From an uncultured Veillonellaceae bacterium (GTDB lineage: Bacteria > Bacillota > Negativicutes > Veillonellales > Dialisteraceae), in assembly GCA_958439155.1 (NCBI GenBank), contig CAUBUJ010000020.1:1-17195 (forward strand): a DNA stretch of 17,195 bases. The letters are read 5' to 3'. The notes under the pieces were generated by a model. That model did not search any database. It worked only from the letters and a program-made list of their open reading frames with translations, and was not told the DNA's origin. This document shows, piece by piece, positions 8,201 to 15,469 of this stretch. Every line of letters starts with the position of its first letter. Position 1 is the first letter of the stretch. The position numbers and the translations under genes were made by a program.

Positions 8201-8339
8201 GGCGGATGGTGAAGTCCGGGTCCTCGCTCCGGCCGAGCCGGAAATAGGACCATACGCCGCCGATGATGATGGAGATGATGAAGAAATACACAATCGACTT
8301 ATGACGGATCGCCCATTCCGCCAGATTGAGGTTCTTCAT
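5268..8339 (-). CDS. RND efflux transporter permease (HAE1/AcrB-like)
   Basis: At 1023 residues this is full length for a drug-type RND permease, a proton-driven inner-membrane exporter working as a trimer with an adaptor and an outer-membrane channel. TM1 is near residues 16-30, followed by a large periplasmic loop with the RSEDPDF and WPGASAEEI motifs. TM4 contains LVDDAIIVIE with the proton-relay pair Asp403-Asp404 (AcrB Asp407/Asp408). TM10 contains GMVIRNSIILLDQ, placing Arg926 where AcrB has Lys940. TM11 contains RFRPIMLTS, which keeps the conserved Arg. Arg at the Lys940 position also occurs in a subset of RND permeases. Its ATG overlaps the adaptor stop by 4 nt (ATGA), so translation is coupled. 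The substrate is unknown. No outer-membrane channel gene follows. Confidence 0.95.
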   Translation of the reverse strand: MKNLNLAEWAIRHKSIVYFFIISIIIGGVWSYFRLGRSEDPDFTIRQMVVTAAWPGASAEEITKQVTDPIEKKLQDTKGLDYIKSFTHDGKTIIYVNLKDEVPAGEVQTRWHDVRNTVDDMWSSLPAGVIGPIINDRFDDVYGSIYAITGDDFSYEEKRAYAEKMRQRILQIDDVQKVELLGVQQQTIYVEMDQNKLASFGMSPADVFKLLQQQGTMMPSGMIHTDSRNVALRVSGLLGTTQALENIPIHVGERSFHLGDVAKVTQTYADPETPLMYFNGKPAVGVAVSMTPGGDNLKLGQNLDKAVAVMRQEFPQGLEIGLVADQPKVVNHSIGEFTEALMEALVIVMAVSLLSLGLRSGFVLALCVPVVICASFLFMKWKGIDLHVVSLGSLIVSLGLLVDDAIIVIEMMQVKLEHGAERMEAAEGAYKACAMPMLAGTLITAAGFIPVGLATGKTSEYTNSLFWVIASTLILSWIASIFVSPVLGYRFIQLSKKPSAWKHAVHVRAYAFFYRAIKAVVHYRKSVIIGTFLLFFASLGTYPVIKQEFFPPSVRPELVLDVNLPAGASIKDTKRVMSGIADTLYGDERVSSFSTYIGDSAPRFILLFDPKAPEDGHGQMIIVASDTESRDALRPEILQHIADQYPDARAHVRYITTGPPAEYPVMLRLRGQDTSETIRLANEALAVMKKNPDVTNASLDWPEETPVVRLTFDQDKIRELGIDNYSVSQDLYVKLSGYKVSESYQGDQLVPISFRLEGDNTARLANLESLPVYAGNGRYVPLGDFATISYENEMSTIWRRDAAPCITLRAETAGDAKADSLGKALFEKDLKAFREALPAGYTLEEDGTLEMSNDSMEEIMGPVPLMIFFILMVLIFELKKIRLMVIAVISGPLGLIGCFLTLAATGEPMGFVAIVGMLAIMGMVIRNSIILLDQIRQHLAEGMSPYKAIIDSAVLRFRPIMLTSFAEVLGMIPLLPNPFWSPMSAAFIGGLVLATPLGLLFVPALYAAWYKVKETGEKGSWEE

Positions 8340-9409
8340 ACTCGTACCTCTTCTCCTTCAGAGAGCTTCTGGGTGCCTGCGGTGATGACCCGGTCCCCTT
8401 TGGCAAGGCCCTCGGTGATTTCCACCGTATTTTCCCCGTAGCTTCCTGTTTTCACCTCTACCATGACTGCTTTTCCGTCACGGACGATCCACACTGCAGG
8501 CCTGGCAGACTGGCCTGCCATGGCGGTGAGCGGCACTGTGACGCCGGACGTTCCCCCAGCCTGGTCAAAGGAGACTTCCGCGGTCATCCCCACAGTGACG
8601 TGATCAGGAACCTCCGTGAGCGTCACCTTCGCGTCATACGTGCCGGTAGACGTATTGGGAGCCGCCGCGATCTCCCGGATCGTTCCCTCTGCGGTGACGC
8701 CTGGGAGCGCCCAGAAGGTCACCTTGCAGGGCATGCCCACGGAATACTGGCGGACCTGCTTTTCTGTGAAGGAAATATACACGTCCATCCGCGAATCGTC
8801 CACAATGAGCACCACCGGCGTCCCTGCTGCCACGACCTGCCCCACTTCATACATAGTGGAACCGATCACGCCGTCCCGGTCCGCGGTGAGCGTGGTGAAG
8901 GAAAGATTATTTTGCGCCCGGGCAAGAGACGCCTCTGCCTGGGAAAGCTGCGCCGCCGCCAGCTTGTACTGGTTCTGGGTCTGGTCCATGGCCAGATCAG
9001 AAATGGCATCCACCTGGTGGAGCGACTCATACCGGGCCAGCGTGGACGATGCCAGGTCGAACTGGGCCTGGGCGGAAATAACAGCGCTCTCCGCCGCAGC
9101 GGCCTGTTCTTCCGCGTCTTTCGAATCCACTTTGAAAAGGGCCTGCCCCATGGAGACCCGGTCGCCGGAAGCAACGTAGCGCTCCACAATGCGTCCGCCC
9201 ACCTGGAAAGCGAGAGGCGACTCATAATAGCCGTGTACCGTACCGGAGAAGGTGCGCTTCTCCCCGGCTGCTTCCGAGCCGACTACCATGGTTTTCACCA
9301 GGGGCGGCTGCGCCGCCGGGGCCGCTTTCTTCCCGCAGCCTTCTGCCATGAACGACGCCCCCAGGAGCGCCGCGCACAATGTGACTGTCAAACATGTTTT
9401 ATATCTCAT
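8336..9409 (-). CDS. RND efflux adaptor lipoprotein (membrane fusion protein, HlyD/AcrA type)
   Basis: This 357-residue adaptor links the RND permease to an outer-membrane channel. A signal peptide ends at Cys25 (MAEGC), a weak lipobox that still suggests a lipid anchor. A lipoyl-like half-motif (GGRIVERYVASGDRVSMGQALFKVD) follows. Next is an Ala/Gln-rich coiled-coil hairpin (about residues 102-168), then the second lipoyl half (TADRDGVIGSTMYEVGQVVAAG), a beta-barrel and the membrane-proximal domain. The open frame extends upstream to 9820, but that part overlaps the regulator gene and lacks adaptor features. ATG 9409 is chosen because GGGGAG lies 6 nt before it; the adjacent ATG at 9412 is the alternative. 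It lies 28 nt after the regulator and overlaps the permease by 4 nt. Confidence 0.93.
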   Translation of the reverse strand: MRYKTCLTVTLCAALLGASFMAEGCGKKAAPAAQPPLVKTMVVGSEAAGEKRTFSGTVHGYYESPLAFQVGGRIVERYVASGDRVSMGQALFKVDSKDAEEQAAAAESAVISAQAQFDLASSTLARYESLHQVDAISDLAMDQTQNQYKLAAAQLSQAEASLARAQNNLSFTTLTADRDGVIGSTMYEVGQVVAAGTPVVLIVDDSRMDVYISFTEKQVRQYSVGMPCKVTFWALPGVTAEGTIREIAAAPNTSTGTYDAKVTLTEVPDHVTVGMTAEVSFDQAGGTSGVTVPLTAMAGQSARPAVWIVRDGKAVMVEVKTGSYGENTVEITEGLAKGDRVITAGTQKLSEGEEVRV

Positions 9410-9437
9410 CATATTCTCCCCTCTGCATATCCTGTTC

Positions 9438-10214
9438 TTACCGGCGAATGCCCCGGAGAAACACCTTCCAGCACTCTTGGAGGTACTCTTCCGGCGCAAG
9501 CTTCTTTTCTTCCCCCACCTCTTCATAAATCCCTTGTGAGAGGAAGAAAAAGAGAACCATCCCTGCCCAGGCTGTGCACACCGCCTCCGGCGCGAGATCC
9601 TGCCGGAAGGATCCGCTCTCCATGCCCGCTTCCACCGACTGGCGGAGAATCTGGAGCACCTGATTGAGACGCTGCCGGACGAATTCATTGAATACTTTCG
9701 TCCCGTGCATGAGCTCCCAGAAAATGAGCCGCAGCACCTCCGGCTTTTCCCTGCCGAGACGGCACAGGAAACGCCCGTAGAGGAGAATAATCTCTTCCGG
9801 CGCTGGATTTTTCCCTTCAATGATGCCTACAAATTCGGAGATCATTCCCGTGCCTTTGTAGAGCACCTGCCGGTAGAGCCCGGCTTTCCCTCCGAAATAA
9901 TAGGAAATGGCAGCGCTGTTCACATGCGCCTCCCGGGCAATGTCGCGGATCGATACTTTCTCATACCCATCTGCCGCGAAAAGCCGCACCGCTGCCTCTT
10001 CAATCGACGCCTTTACGCCGAGCCCGGTACCGCCATCCTCATCCAGATGGGGACAGACCTCCCGAAAGAGCGCTTCCTTGCTGCCGAAATAATAGGATAC
10101 CGCCGATGCGGTGAGGCCCGCCGCCTCCCCGATATCCCGGAGCGCCGTCTTCCGGAAGCCCCGCTCCTGGAAGAGACGGCGCGCCGCTTCTTTCAGCGCT
10201 TCCTTCTTGTCCAT
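9438..10214 (-). CDS. TetR/AcrR-type regulator with two tandem HTH domains
   Basis: This 258-residue protein begins with two complete TetR_N-type DNA-binding domains. The first is residues 5-53 (EAARRLF, then TALRDIGEAAG, then ASAVSYYFGSKEALF). The second is residues 69-117 (EEAAVRLF, then VSIRDIAREAH, then SAAISYYFGGKAGLY). They align without gaps over 49 positions with about 22 identities. A single helical C-terminal region (about 120-258) would be the ligand-binding and dimer part. TetR proteins normally have one HTH and about 190-220 residues. The extra length is the second HTH, in one uninterrupted frame. ATG 10214 follows AAAGGAGGGCCC. It is the first gene of the efflux operon, so it probably represses its own promoter and releases it when an exported compound binds. 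Confidence 0.93.
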   Translation of the reverse strand: MDKKEALKEAARRLFQERGFRKTALRDIGEAAGLTASAVSYYFGSKEALFREVCPHLDEDGGTGLGVKASIEEAAVRLFAADGYEKVSIRDIAREAHVNSAAISYYFGGKAGLYRQVLYKGTGMISEFVGIIEGKNPAPEEIILLYGRFLCRLGREKPEVLRLIFWELMHGTKVFNEFVRQRLNQVLQILRQSVEAGMESGSFRQDLAPEAVCTAWAGMVLFFFLSQGIYEEVGEEKKLAPEEYLQECWKVFLRGIRR

Positions 10215-10228
10215 GGGCCCTCCTTTTT

Positions 10229-10257
10229 ATTTGAATCAAATGTTTTATTTGTTTGAT
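10229..10257. promoter_or_regulatory. Candidate operator array for the tandem-HTH regulator
   Basis: A perfect odd palindrome ATTTGA-A-TCAAAT (10229-10241) is followed by a third half-site TTTGAT (10252-10257), which also forms ATCAAA-N11-TTTGAT with the second. The array lies just downstream of the -10 and covers the likely transcription start, a position suited to repression. Confidence 0.5.
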
Positions 10258-10263
10258 GTATTT

Positions 10264-10272
10264 ATTATACCA
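10264..10272 (-). promoter_or_regulatory. Extended -10 promoter of the efflux operon
   Basis: The minus strand reads TGGTATAAT, a perfect -10 with the TGn extension. The -35 region falls in the U tract and stem of the neighbouring terminator, and no good hexamer is visible there. Confidence 0.6.
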
Positions 10273-10273
10273 T

Positions 10274-10311
10274 AAAAAAGAGGCCCTGCGGGAAAATCCT
10301 GCAAAGCCTCT
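10274..10311 (-). terminator. Distal terminator of the ABC importer operon
   Basis: On the minus strand AGAGGC, an inner stem with GCAGG and CCCGC, then GCCTCT are followed by TTTTTT. It is the second of two hairpins after the last importer gene and directly abuts the efflux promoter. Confidence 0.75.
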
Positions 10312-10327
10312 AAAATTTTTACCATAG

Positions 10328-10355
10328 AAAAAGCTGCCGCACAAAGGCAGCAGCT
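10328..10355 (-). terminator. Proximal terminator of the ABC importer operon
   Basis: On the minus strand AGCTGC and GCAGCT (alternatively GGCAGC and GCTGCC) form a stem followed by TTTTTCTATGG, just past the last ATPase stop. Confidence 0.75.
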
Positions 10356-10361
10356 CTTCTC

Positions 10362-11165
10362 TTATGCAAAGAGTTCCGGCGGAAGGACCTTGTTCTTTCC
10401 TTCCTCGATGGTAAACACAGAAGCGAGAAGCTTCTTCGAATAGGCCGTCTTCGCCTCGCGCAGGTCATGGATGACTTCCACCTGTTTCCCATGCTGCATA
10501 ACCAGCATGTTGTCGCAGAAATCATTGGCCAGAGCCAGATCGTGGCAGATGAACAGGTAAGCGATATGTTTTTCCTGCTGAAGGCGCCGCAGAAGGGCGA
10601 TCACCGTCTTCTGCACAGACACATCGAGAGCGGACGTGGCTTCGTCGCAGATGATGATCTCCGGTTCCAGCGTGAGCGCACGGGCAATGGCCACGCGCTG
10701 GCGCTGGCCGCCGGACATATTGTTTGGATAGCGGATGGCGAAATCTTCGGGCAGATCCACGAGACGGAGCATTTCCGCCGCCTTGGCGTCTACGTCCTTT
10801 TTCGCGATGAGGCCGAAATTCAGAAGCGGCTCACAAATGATGTCCCGCACCCGCAGCTTCGGATCAAGCGCCGTAGAAGGATCCTGGAAAATCATCTGGA
10901 TCTTCCGGCGGTGCTGGCGGAGCGCCTCCCCTTTGAGATGGGTAATGTCTTCGCCGTGGAAGAAAATCTTCCCGTCCGTCGGTTCGTAGATCCGGGTGAG
11001 GATCTTCGCAAGGGTGCTCTTCCCGGAGCCGGACTCGCCGACGATGCCGAGGGTTTTCCCCGCTTCGAGACCCACCGTAATATGATCGCAGGCGGTGAGG
11101 GTCTTGCCGCCGCCGAGGTTAAATACTTTCGTTACCCCTTCAAAACGAAGGATTTCTTCACTCAT
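10362..11165 (-). CDS. Peptide/nickel-type ABC importer ATP-binding protein (second ATPase, OppF/NikE-like)
   Basis: This 267-residue ATPase powers the importer together with the upstream ATPase. It has Walker A GESGSGKST (43-51), Q-loop Gln94 in FQDPSTALDP, signature SGGQRQR (151-157), Walker B IIICDE (170-175) and H-loop His208. The EATSALDVSVQ string is typical of the peptide/nickel (PepT) class. It is shorter than OppF (over 300 residues) and close to NikE (268). ATG 11165 is chosen over a frame start 10 codons upstream: it has GGAGGAAGCGCCG before it, overlaps the previous stop by 8 nt, and puts MSEEILRFEG where the family begins. Two terminators follow. Confidence 0.93.
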   Translation of the reverse strand: MSEEILRFEGVTKVFNLGGGKTLTACDHITVGLEAGKTLGIVGESGSGKSTLAKILTRIYEPTDGKIFFHGEDITHLKGEALRQHRRKIQMIFQDPSTALDPKLRVRDIICEPLLNFGLIAKKDVDAKAAEMLRLVDLPEDFAIRYPNNMSGGQRQRVAIARALTLEPEIIICDEATSALDVSVQKTVIALLRRLQQEKHIAYLFICHDLALANDFCDNMLVMQHGKQVEVIHDLREAKTAYSKKLLASVFTIEEGKNKVLPPELFA

Positions 11166-11946
11166 CGGCGCTTCCTCCCATCTTCGGTACCGCATCCAGA
11201 AGCATCTTCGTGTAATCCGTCTTCGGATGGTAGATCACGTCTTCCGCCTTGCCGTATTCGATGGGGCGTCCGTGCTTCATGACGAGGATGCGGTCCGCCA
11301 TGTAGGCAGCCACACCCAGATTGTGGGTCACAATGATGATGGCCGTATTCATTTTCTTCGCCACGTCCATCATTTCCTTCACAATCTGCGCCTGAGTCGT
11401 CACGTCGAGCGCCGACGTAGGCTCATCGGCGAGGAGGAGCTTTGGCCGGAGCGCCATGGCGATGGCAATGCCTACGCGCTGGCGCATGCCGCCGGAAAGC
11501 TCAAAGGTATAGCTCCGGAGAATCTGCTCCGGGTCAGGGAGACGCACCATGTGAAGCATAGAAATCATCAGGTCATGCGCTTCCTTGCTGTCAGTGATGC
11601 CGTGAAGAGCGAGGTACTCCTGGAACTGTTTTCCAATGGGGCGGATCGGATTCATCATGGCGCCGCTGTCCTGGAAAATCATAGACACGTCTTTGCCGCA
11701 GAGAGAGCGGTGTTTTTCCGCGCTCTGCTTCTGGGTGTCCTCCCCTTCTAAGATGACCTGTCCTTCCGCGATATGGCCGCCGCCGGGCAGGACGTGCTGG
11801 ATCGCGCGGATTACTGTGGTCTTGCCTGAGCCGGATTCGCCGACGATGGCAAGAATTTCCCCCGCGTCCAGATCGAAGGAGATGTGCCGCACGATGGGTT
11901 CCCGCCTCCCGTAGGCAATGCCCAGATCTTTGACTTCAAGAAGCAT
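11158..11946 (-). CDS. Peptide/nickel-type ABC importer ATP-binding protein (first ATPase, OppD/NikD-like)
   Basis: This 262-residue ATPase has Walker A GESGSGKTT (36-44), Gln92 in the Q-loop (MIFQDSGAMMNP), signature SGGMRQR (151-157), Walker B LLLADE (170-175) and His208. The GxxMxxxVGIAIAMALRP and PTSALDVTTQAQI segments are characteristic of the OppD/DppD/NikD branch. The C-terminus HPKTDYTKMLLDAVP is the usual end motif, without the longer tail of OppD, so the size resembles NikD (about 254). ATG 11946 follows AAAGGAG with an 11-nt spacing. The gene comes 61 nt after the binding-protein gene and overlaps the second ATPase by 8 nt. Confidence 0.93.
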   Translation of the reverse strand: MLLEVKDLGIAYGRREPIVRHISFDLDAGEILAIVGESGSGKTTVIRAIQHVLPGGGHIAEGQVILEGEDTQKQSAEKHRSLCGKDVSMIFQDSGAMMNPIRPIGKQFQEYLALHGITDSKEAHDLMISMLHMVRLPDPEQILRSYTFELSGGMRQRVGIAIAMALRPKLLLADEPTSALDVTTQAQIVKEMMDVAKKMNTAIIIVTHNLGVAAYMADRILVMKHGRPIEYGKAEDVIYHPKTDYTKMLLDAVPKMGGSADE

Positions 11947-12007
11947 ACAGTCATTTCTCCTTTATTAATTCGCTTGTGAGAGCGCCGCAGAGCGCCCTTT
12001 TCAAAAA

Positions 12008-13582
12008 TTATTTTGCCGCCGGTTTGATGTCCGCGGTGATCCAGTAGTAGTCAGCCGGCAGGATCTTCGCGCCGGTCACAGCCGTGGAGGACACCATATT
12101 GGTCTTCGGATAGCCGAAGATCAGGGTCGCGCCGTCGTCGAGGAGGATCTGCTGCATCTTGATCACCAGATCACGGCGCTTCGCCGGGTCAAATTCCACA
12201 GCGAGCTGGTCCGAGAGGGCGTCGAATTCAGGGTTGCTGTAGCCGGAGCCGTTCTGCGGGTTGGAGCCGTTCACATTGGTCTTCCAGTACTGGTTGATGT
12301 ACACTTCCGGATCCCCTGCCTGGGCAGCGAGAATGTTGGAAATGAGGAGGTCATATTCGCCGCGCTTGCCCATGCCGTCGAGCACGTTGTAGTCCACGGA
12401 CTGGAGTTTGATGTCGATGCCGACCTTCTTCGCGTCAGCCTGGGTGGCTTCTGCAAAGGTGGGGAGTTCGGCGCGGCTGGAGTAGTACACGAAGGTCATT
12501 TCCAGCTTCTTGCCGTCCTTGTCGCGGATGCCGTCGCCGTCGGTGTCTTTCCAGCCTGCTTCGTCAAGAAGCTTATTCGCCCGTTCCACATTGTAATGGT
12601 TCGGATCCTTCAGCTGGTCGAAGCCGTAATCCATGGACGGCGGAATTGCCGGACCGCCGGGGATGAAGGTACCTTTCAGAAGGGTCTTCGCATAGGTTTC
12701 ACGGTCGCACGCGGAAATGAGAGCGTCACGGACGCGTTTGTCATGCATCGGATGGCCTTCGGACACATTGAGGCGGGCCAGTACGGACCGGAGAGAGCCG
12801 ATTTCAGAAATATTGTACTTGTCCTTATCCTGGAACAGGGTGAGATCTCCCGGGCTGACGTTCACGATCACGTCAGTTTCGCCGGACTGGAGGGACATGG
12901 CGCGGGTATTCGGATCATCGATGGACGGTACTTCCAGATGTTTGAAAGGTACCGTGCCGCCCCAGTAATGTTCGTTTGCGTCAAGCACGCATTTTGCCTT
13001 GGAGAATTCCTTCACCACATAAGGGCCGGTCGCGATCGGGCCCATCTTGCGGTAGTCTCTGTCCTTCACGGAGGTATCGATCACCATGAAGAGCGGGTCG
13101 CCCACCATACCGGGCATATTCGGTACCGGAGTCTTCGTCTTGATGATGAGATTCTGTCCGTCAGCGGTCATTTCTGTATATTCAAAGAAAGTCTTCGCCC
13201 GGTCAGATTTTTCAAAAGCACGTTCGAAGGAAGCCTTCACGGCTGCTGCCGTAACAGGATTGCCGTTGGAGAATTTCACATTGTCCCGGATCTTGAAGGT
13301 CCAGGTGAGCTTGTCGTCAGCGACAGACCAGCTTTCCGCCAGGCACGGCTGTGCCACCATCTTTTCATCAAACCGTGTCAGGTTTTCCCCGATGCCGTAG
13401 CGCTGTACCACCCAGGCAAAATAATTGTCTGCCGGGTCCAGGCTGTCGGCGAAATTGGTGACGCCCACCCGGAGGGTATCTGCCGGGCCTTTCTTGGCGT
13501 TTCCGCCGCCGCATCCGGCGATGCCCAGTACCGCCGCGCCGATGAGCGCTGCCGACAGAAGAAGTTTACATGTCCGTTTCAT
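12008..13582 (-). CDS. Extracytoplasmic substrate-binding lipoprotein, family 5 (peptide/nickel type)
   Basis: This 524-residue SBP_bac_5 protein captures the substrate of the importer. A signal peptide ends in the good lipobox GIAGC, with Cys24. Family signatures are LAESWSVADD then LTWTFKIRDNVKFSNGNPV (81-110), IATGPYVVKEF (183-193), and IDDPNTRAMSLQSGETDVI (221-239), which resembles the equivalent NikA stretch. DTDGDGIRDKDG (346-357) is an acidic Ca-loop-like insert common in the family. Ligands in the family include oligopeptides, nickel chelates, heme and opines; the sequence alone does not decide. ATG 13582 is chosen because GAGAGGAGC lies 6 nt upstream; the frame opens 27 codons earlier without a signal peptide. 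It sits between the permease and ATPase genes, an unusual internal position. Confidence 0.93.
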   Translation of the reverse strand: MKRTCKLLLSAALIGAAVLGIAGCGGGNAKKGPADTLRVGVTNFADSLDPADNYFAWVVQRYGIGENLTRFDEKMVAQPCLAESWSVADDKLTWTFKIRDNVKFSNGNPVTAAAVKASFERAFEKSDRAKTFFEYTEMTADGQNLIIKTKTPVPNMPGMVGDPLFMVIDTSVKDRDYRKMGPIATGPYVVKEFSKAKCVLDANEHYWGGTVPFKHLEVPSIDDPNTRAMSLQSGETDVIVNVSPGDLTLFQDKDKYNISEIGSLRSVLARLNVSEGHPMHDKRVRDALISACDRETYAKTLLKGTFIPGGPAIPPSMDYGFDQLKDPNHYNVERANKLLDEAGWKDTDGDGIRDKDGKKLEMTFVYYSSRAELPTFAEATQADAKKVGIDIKLQSVDYNVLDGMGKRGEYDLLISNILAAQAGDPEVYINQYWKTNVNGSNPQNGSGYSNPEFDALSDQLAVEFDPAKRRDLVIKMQQILLDDGATLIFGYPKTNMVSSTAVTGAKILPADYYWITADIKPAAK

Positions 13583-13627
13583 AAAAAAGCTCCTCTCAAT
13601 TTTATGGAATGAATAGAAATATGTGAC

Positions 13628-13645
13628 GATCCGGAATGCCGGATC
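13628..13645 (-). other. Intercistronic stem-loop before the binding-protein gene
   Basis: GATCCGG and CCGGATC form a perfect 7-bp stem with a 4-nt loop in the 92-nt spacer between the second permease and binding-protein genes. No U tract follows, so it is not a terminator. It may protect or process the mRNA so that the binding protein is made in excess (inference). Confidence 0.55.
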
Positions 13646-13674
13646 ATGGAAAAACGAATCCAATAAAAACGTTC

Positions 13675-14508
13675 TCAGTTCTGCTCATCCCGGGGATCGA
13701 GCACGTCCCGGAGCGCGTCGCCCCAGAGATTGAAGATCACCACGGAAATGAAAATCGCAAGGCCCGGGAAAATCATGAGCCACGGCGCGGTCTGCAGCTG
13801 CTGCCGCCCTTCATTGATCATGGCGCCCCATTCCGGAGCCGGCGGCTGCGTGCCGAAGCCCAGGAAGGAAAGCCCTGCCAGCTCAAGCATGAGCGCGCCG
13901 ATATCAGCAGCGGCTGTAATGACCAGAAGCGGGAGAATATTGGGCACCACATGGGTCCAGAGAATATGGAGCGGTGTGCCGCCGTTCACAAAAGCAGCGG
14001 TGATGTATTCATTCTGCTTCACCTTGAGCACGAGACTCCGTCCGAGACGGGCATACTTCGGCCAGGTGGCGCAGGTGAGGGCGATGATGGCGTTGATCAT
14101 GCTGCCGCCGATGATGCCGGCGATGGCGATGGCCAGAAGCACCCCCGGGAAGGAAATGAAAATATCCGCCAGGCGCATGATGACCACGTCCACCTTGCCG
14201 CCGTAGTAGCCGGAAATAATGCCCAATGTCGTTCCTACGACGAAAACGATCACCACCAGGAGGAGAGCGCTTGCGAGAGACGCCCGCGCCCCGTAGAGCA
14301 CCCGGGCGAAGCAGTCACGGCCAAGCTTGTCCGTGCCGAAAAGATGATCCGCCGACGGCGCGAGGAAAGCGCTCTTCATATCCGCTTCTGTCGGCTGGTA
14401 GCTCGTGAGAAGCGGCGCGAAGAGGGCCGCTCCGAGAAGAAGCAGCGCGAGAATGGTAAAAACCGCAAAATTCCGATTTGTCTTGAAGCCTATCCACAAA
14501 TTACCCAT
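13675..14508 (-). CDS. Peptide/nickel-type ABC importer permease (OppC/NikC-like)
   Basis: This 277-residue permease is the same length as E. coli NikC. It shows the N-terminal TM (about 14-33), FGTDKLGRD (58-66) typical of OppC/DppC/NikC, and several further TM segments. The cytoplasmic EAA-type loop that contacts the ATPase is YITAAFVNGGTPLHILWTHV (168-187). LSFLGFGTQPPAPEWG (213-228) and GDALRDVLDPR (263-273) follow. The ATG at 14508 is preferred to one two codons upstream because GGAG lies 7 nt before it rather than directly adjacent. It overlaps the stop of the first permease by 8 nt, indicating translational coupling. Confidence 0.94.
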   Translation of the reverse strand: MGNLWIGFKTNRNFAVFTILALLLLGAALFAPLLTSYQPTEADMKSAFLAPSADHLFGTDKLGRDCFARVLYGARASLASALLLVVIVFVVGTTLGIISGYYGGKVDVVIMRLADIFISFPGVLLAIAIAGIIGGSMINAIIALTCATWPKYARLGRSLVLKVKQNEYITAAFVNGGTPLHILWTHVVPNILPLLVITAAADIGALMLELAGLSFLGFGTQPPAPEWGAMINEGRQQLQTAPWLMIFPGLAIFISVVIFNLWGDALRDVLDPRDEQN

Positions 14509-15454
14509 TGGCATTCTCCTTCTTCTTCAGGCGCGGATCAAAGATGCTGTAGGAAAAATCAATGAGAATATTGATAATCATGTACATCCCCGCGATCCAT
14601 ACCACAACGCCCTGGAGCAGGCGGATATCTCTGTACTCGATGGCATTGACCGCCAGTTTCCCAAGGCCCTGCCAGCCGAAAACGATCTCCACCACAGCGG
14701 CGCCGCCGAGAAGGCTCCCCGTACTGAGGCCGAAAAGGGTAATCAGAGGAAGCAGCGCATTGGGCAGTACTTCCTTCGTGAGAATGTGGAACTCACTCAT
14801 CCCGCGGGCGCGGGCACCCATGACATAATCCTGTCCCAGCTCTTCCAGAATGGCACTCCGCACCTGCCTCGTATACTTGGCAGACATGGAAATGGCCAGC
14901 GTCAGCGCAGGAAGGACGATCGTATCCCACCCAACGGTACCGCTGATGATCGGGAAGAGACCCAGCTTCAGGCCGAAAATCCAGAGCAGGATGAGACCCA
15001 GCCAGAAACCGGGGATGGAAATGCCGAAGAACGTAATGCCCCGGATCAGGTAGTCCACAGGCTTATTCTTGTAATACGCAGAGAGAATACCGAGGGGAAT
15101 GGAAATGGCGCTCATCAGCACGAGCGACGCCGCAGCGAGGGCAATCGTAGCAGGAAGGCATTCCAGCAGCTTGTCCACGACAGGCTTCTTCGCCATATAG
15201 GAGAAACCGAAATCCCCCTGCACTGCATGGAGCATCCAATTGCCGAACTGCACAAAGAAAGGCTGATCCAGCCCCATCTGCTTTGTGACGGCGTCAATTT
15301 CCTCCTGGGTGACCACAATATCTTCCGCACCTGTAATCAGCTGCCTTGCCAGATCCTGCGTACCGATCATGGTCAGAGAAAACATGATGAAGCTGATCCC
15401 CACAAGGGTAACGACTGCCTGCAGAATATAGGGCCCAAAACTTTTTAAGCGCAA
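14501..15454 (-). CDS. Peptide/nickel-type ABC importer permease (OppB/NikB-like)
   Basis: This 317-residue permease (NikB is 314) has TM1 at about 9-30 and the conserved DQPFFVQFGNWMLHAVQGDFGFSY region (63-86). ISIPGFWLGLILLWIF (145-160) and the EAA loop LGQDYVMGARARGMSEFHIL (206-225) follow, then the family end IDFSYSIFDPRLK (298-310). It pairs with the OppC/NikC-like permease to form the membrane channel. The start is TTG at 15454, with AAGGAGG (15463-15469) 8 nt upstream; no ATG gives the conserved N-terminus. It is the first gene of the importer operon, behind a structured leader. Confidence 0.94.
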   Translation of the reverse strand: MRLKSFGPYILQAVVTLVGISFIMFSLTMIGTQDLARQLITGAEDIVVTQEEIDAVTKQMGLDQPFFVQFGNWMLHAVQGDFGFSYMAKKPVVDKLLECLPATIALAAASLVLMSAISIPLGILSAYYKNKPVDYLIRGITFFGISIPGFWLGLILLWIFGLKLGLFPIISGTVGWDTIVLPALTLAISMSAKYTRQVRSAILEELGQDYVMGARARGMSEFHILTKEVLPNALLPLITLFGLSTGSLLGGAAVVEIVFGWQGLGKLAVNAIEYRDIRLLQGVVVWIAGMYMIINILIDFSYSIFDPRLKKKENANG

Positions 15455-15469
15455 ACGAAAGACCTCCTT

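Noticed and set aside
9410..9820. N-terminal extension of the adaptor frame upstream of 9409
   Set aside because: It lies inside the regulator gene, is Ser/Arg-rich without domain character, and the lipoprotein signal begins at 9409.
11947..12007. GCGCTCT repeat between the binding-protein and ATPase genes as a terminator
   Set aside because: The units are direct rather than inverted repeats and no U tract follows.
13583..13663. 27-codon upstream extension of the binding-protein frame
   Set aside because: The signal peptide and ribosome binding site both point to ATG 13582.
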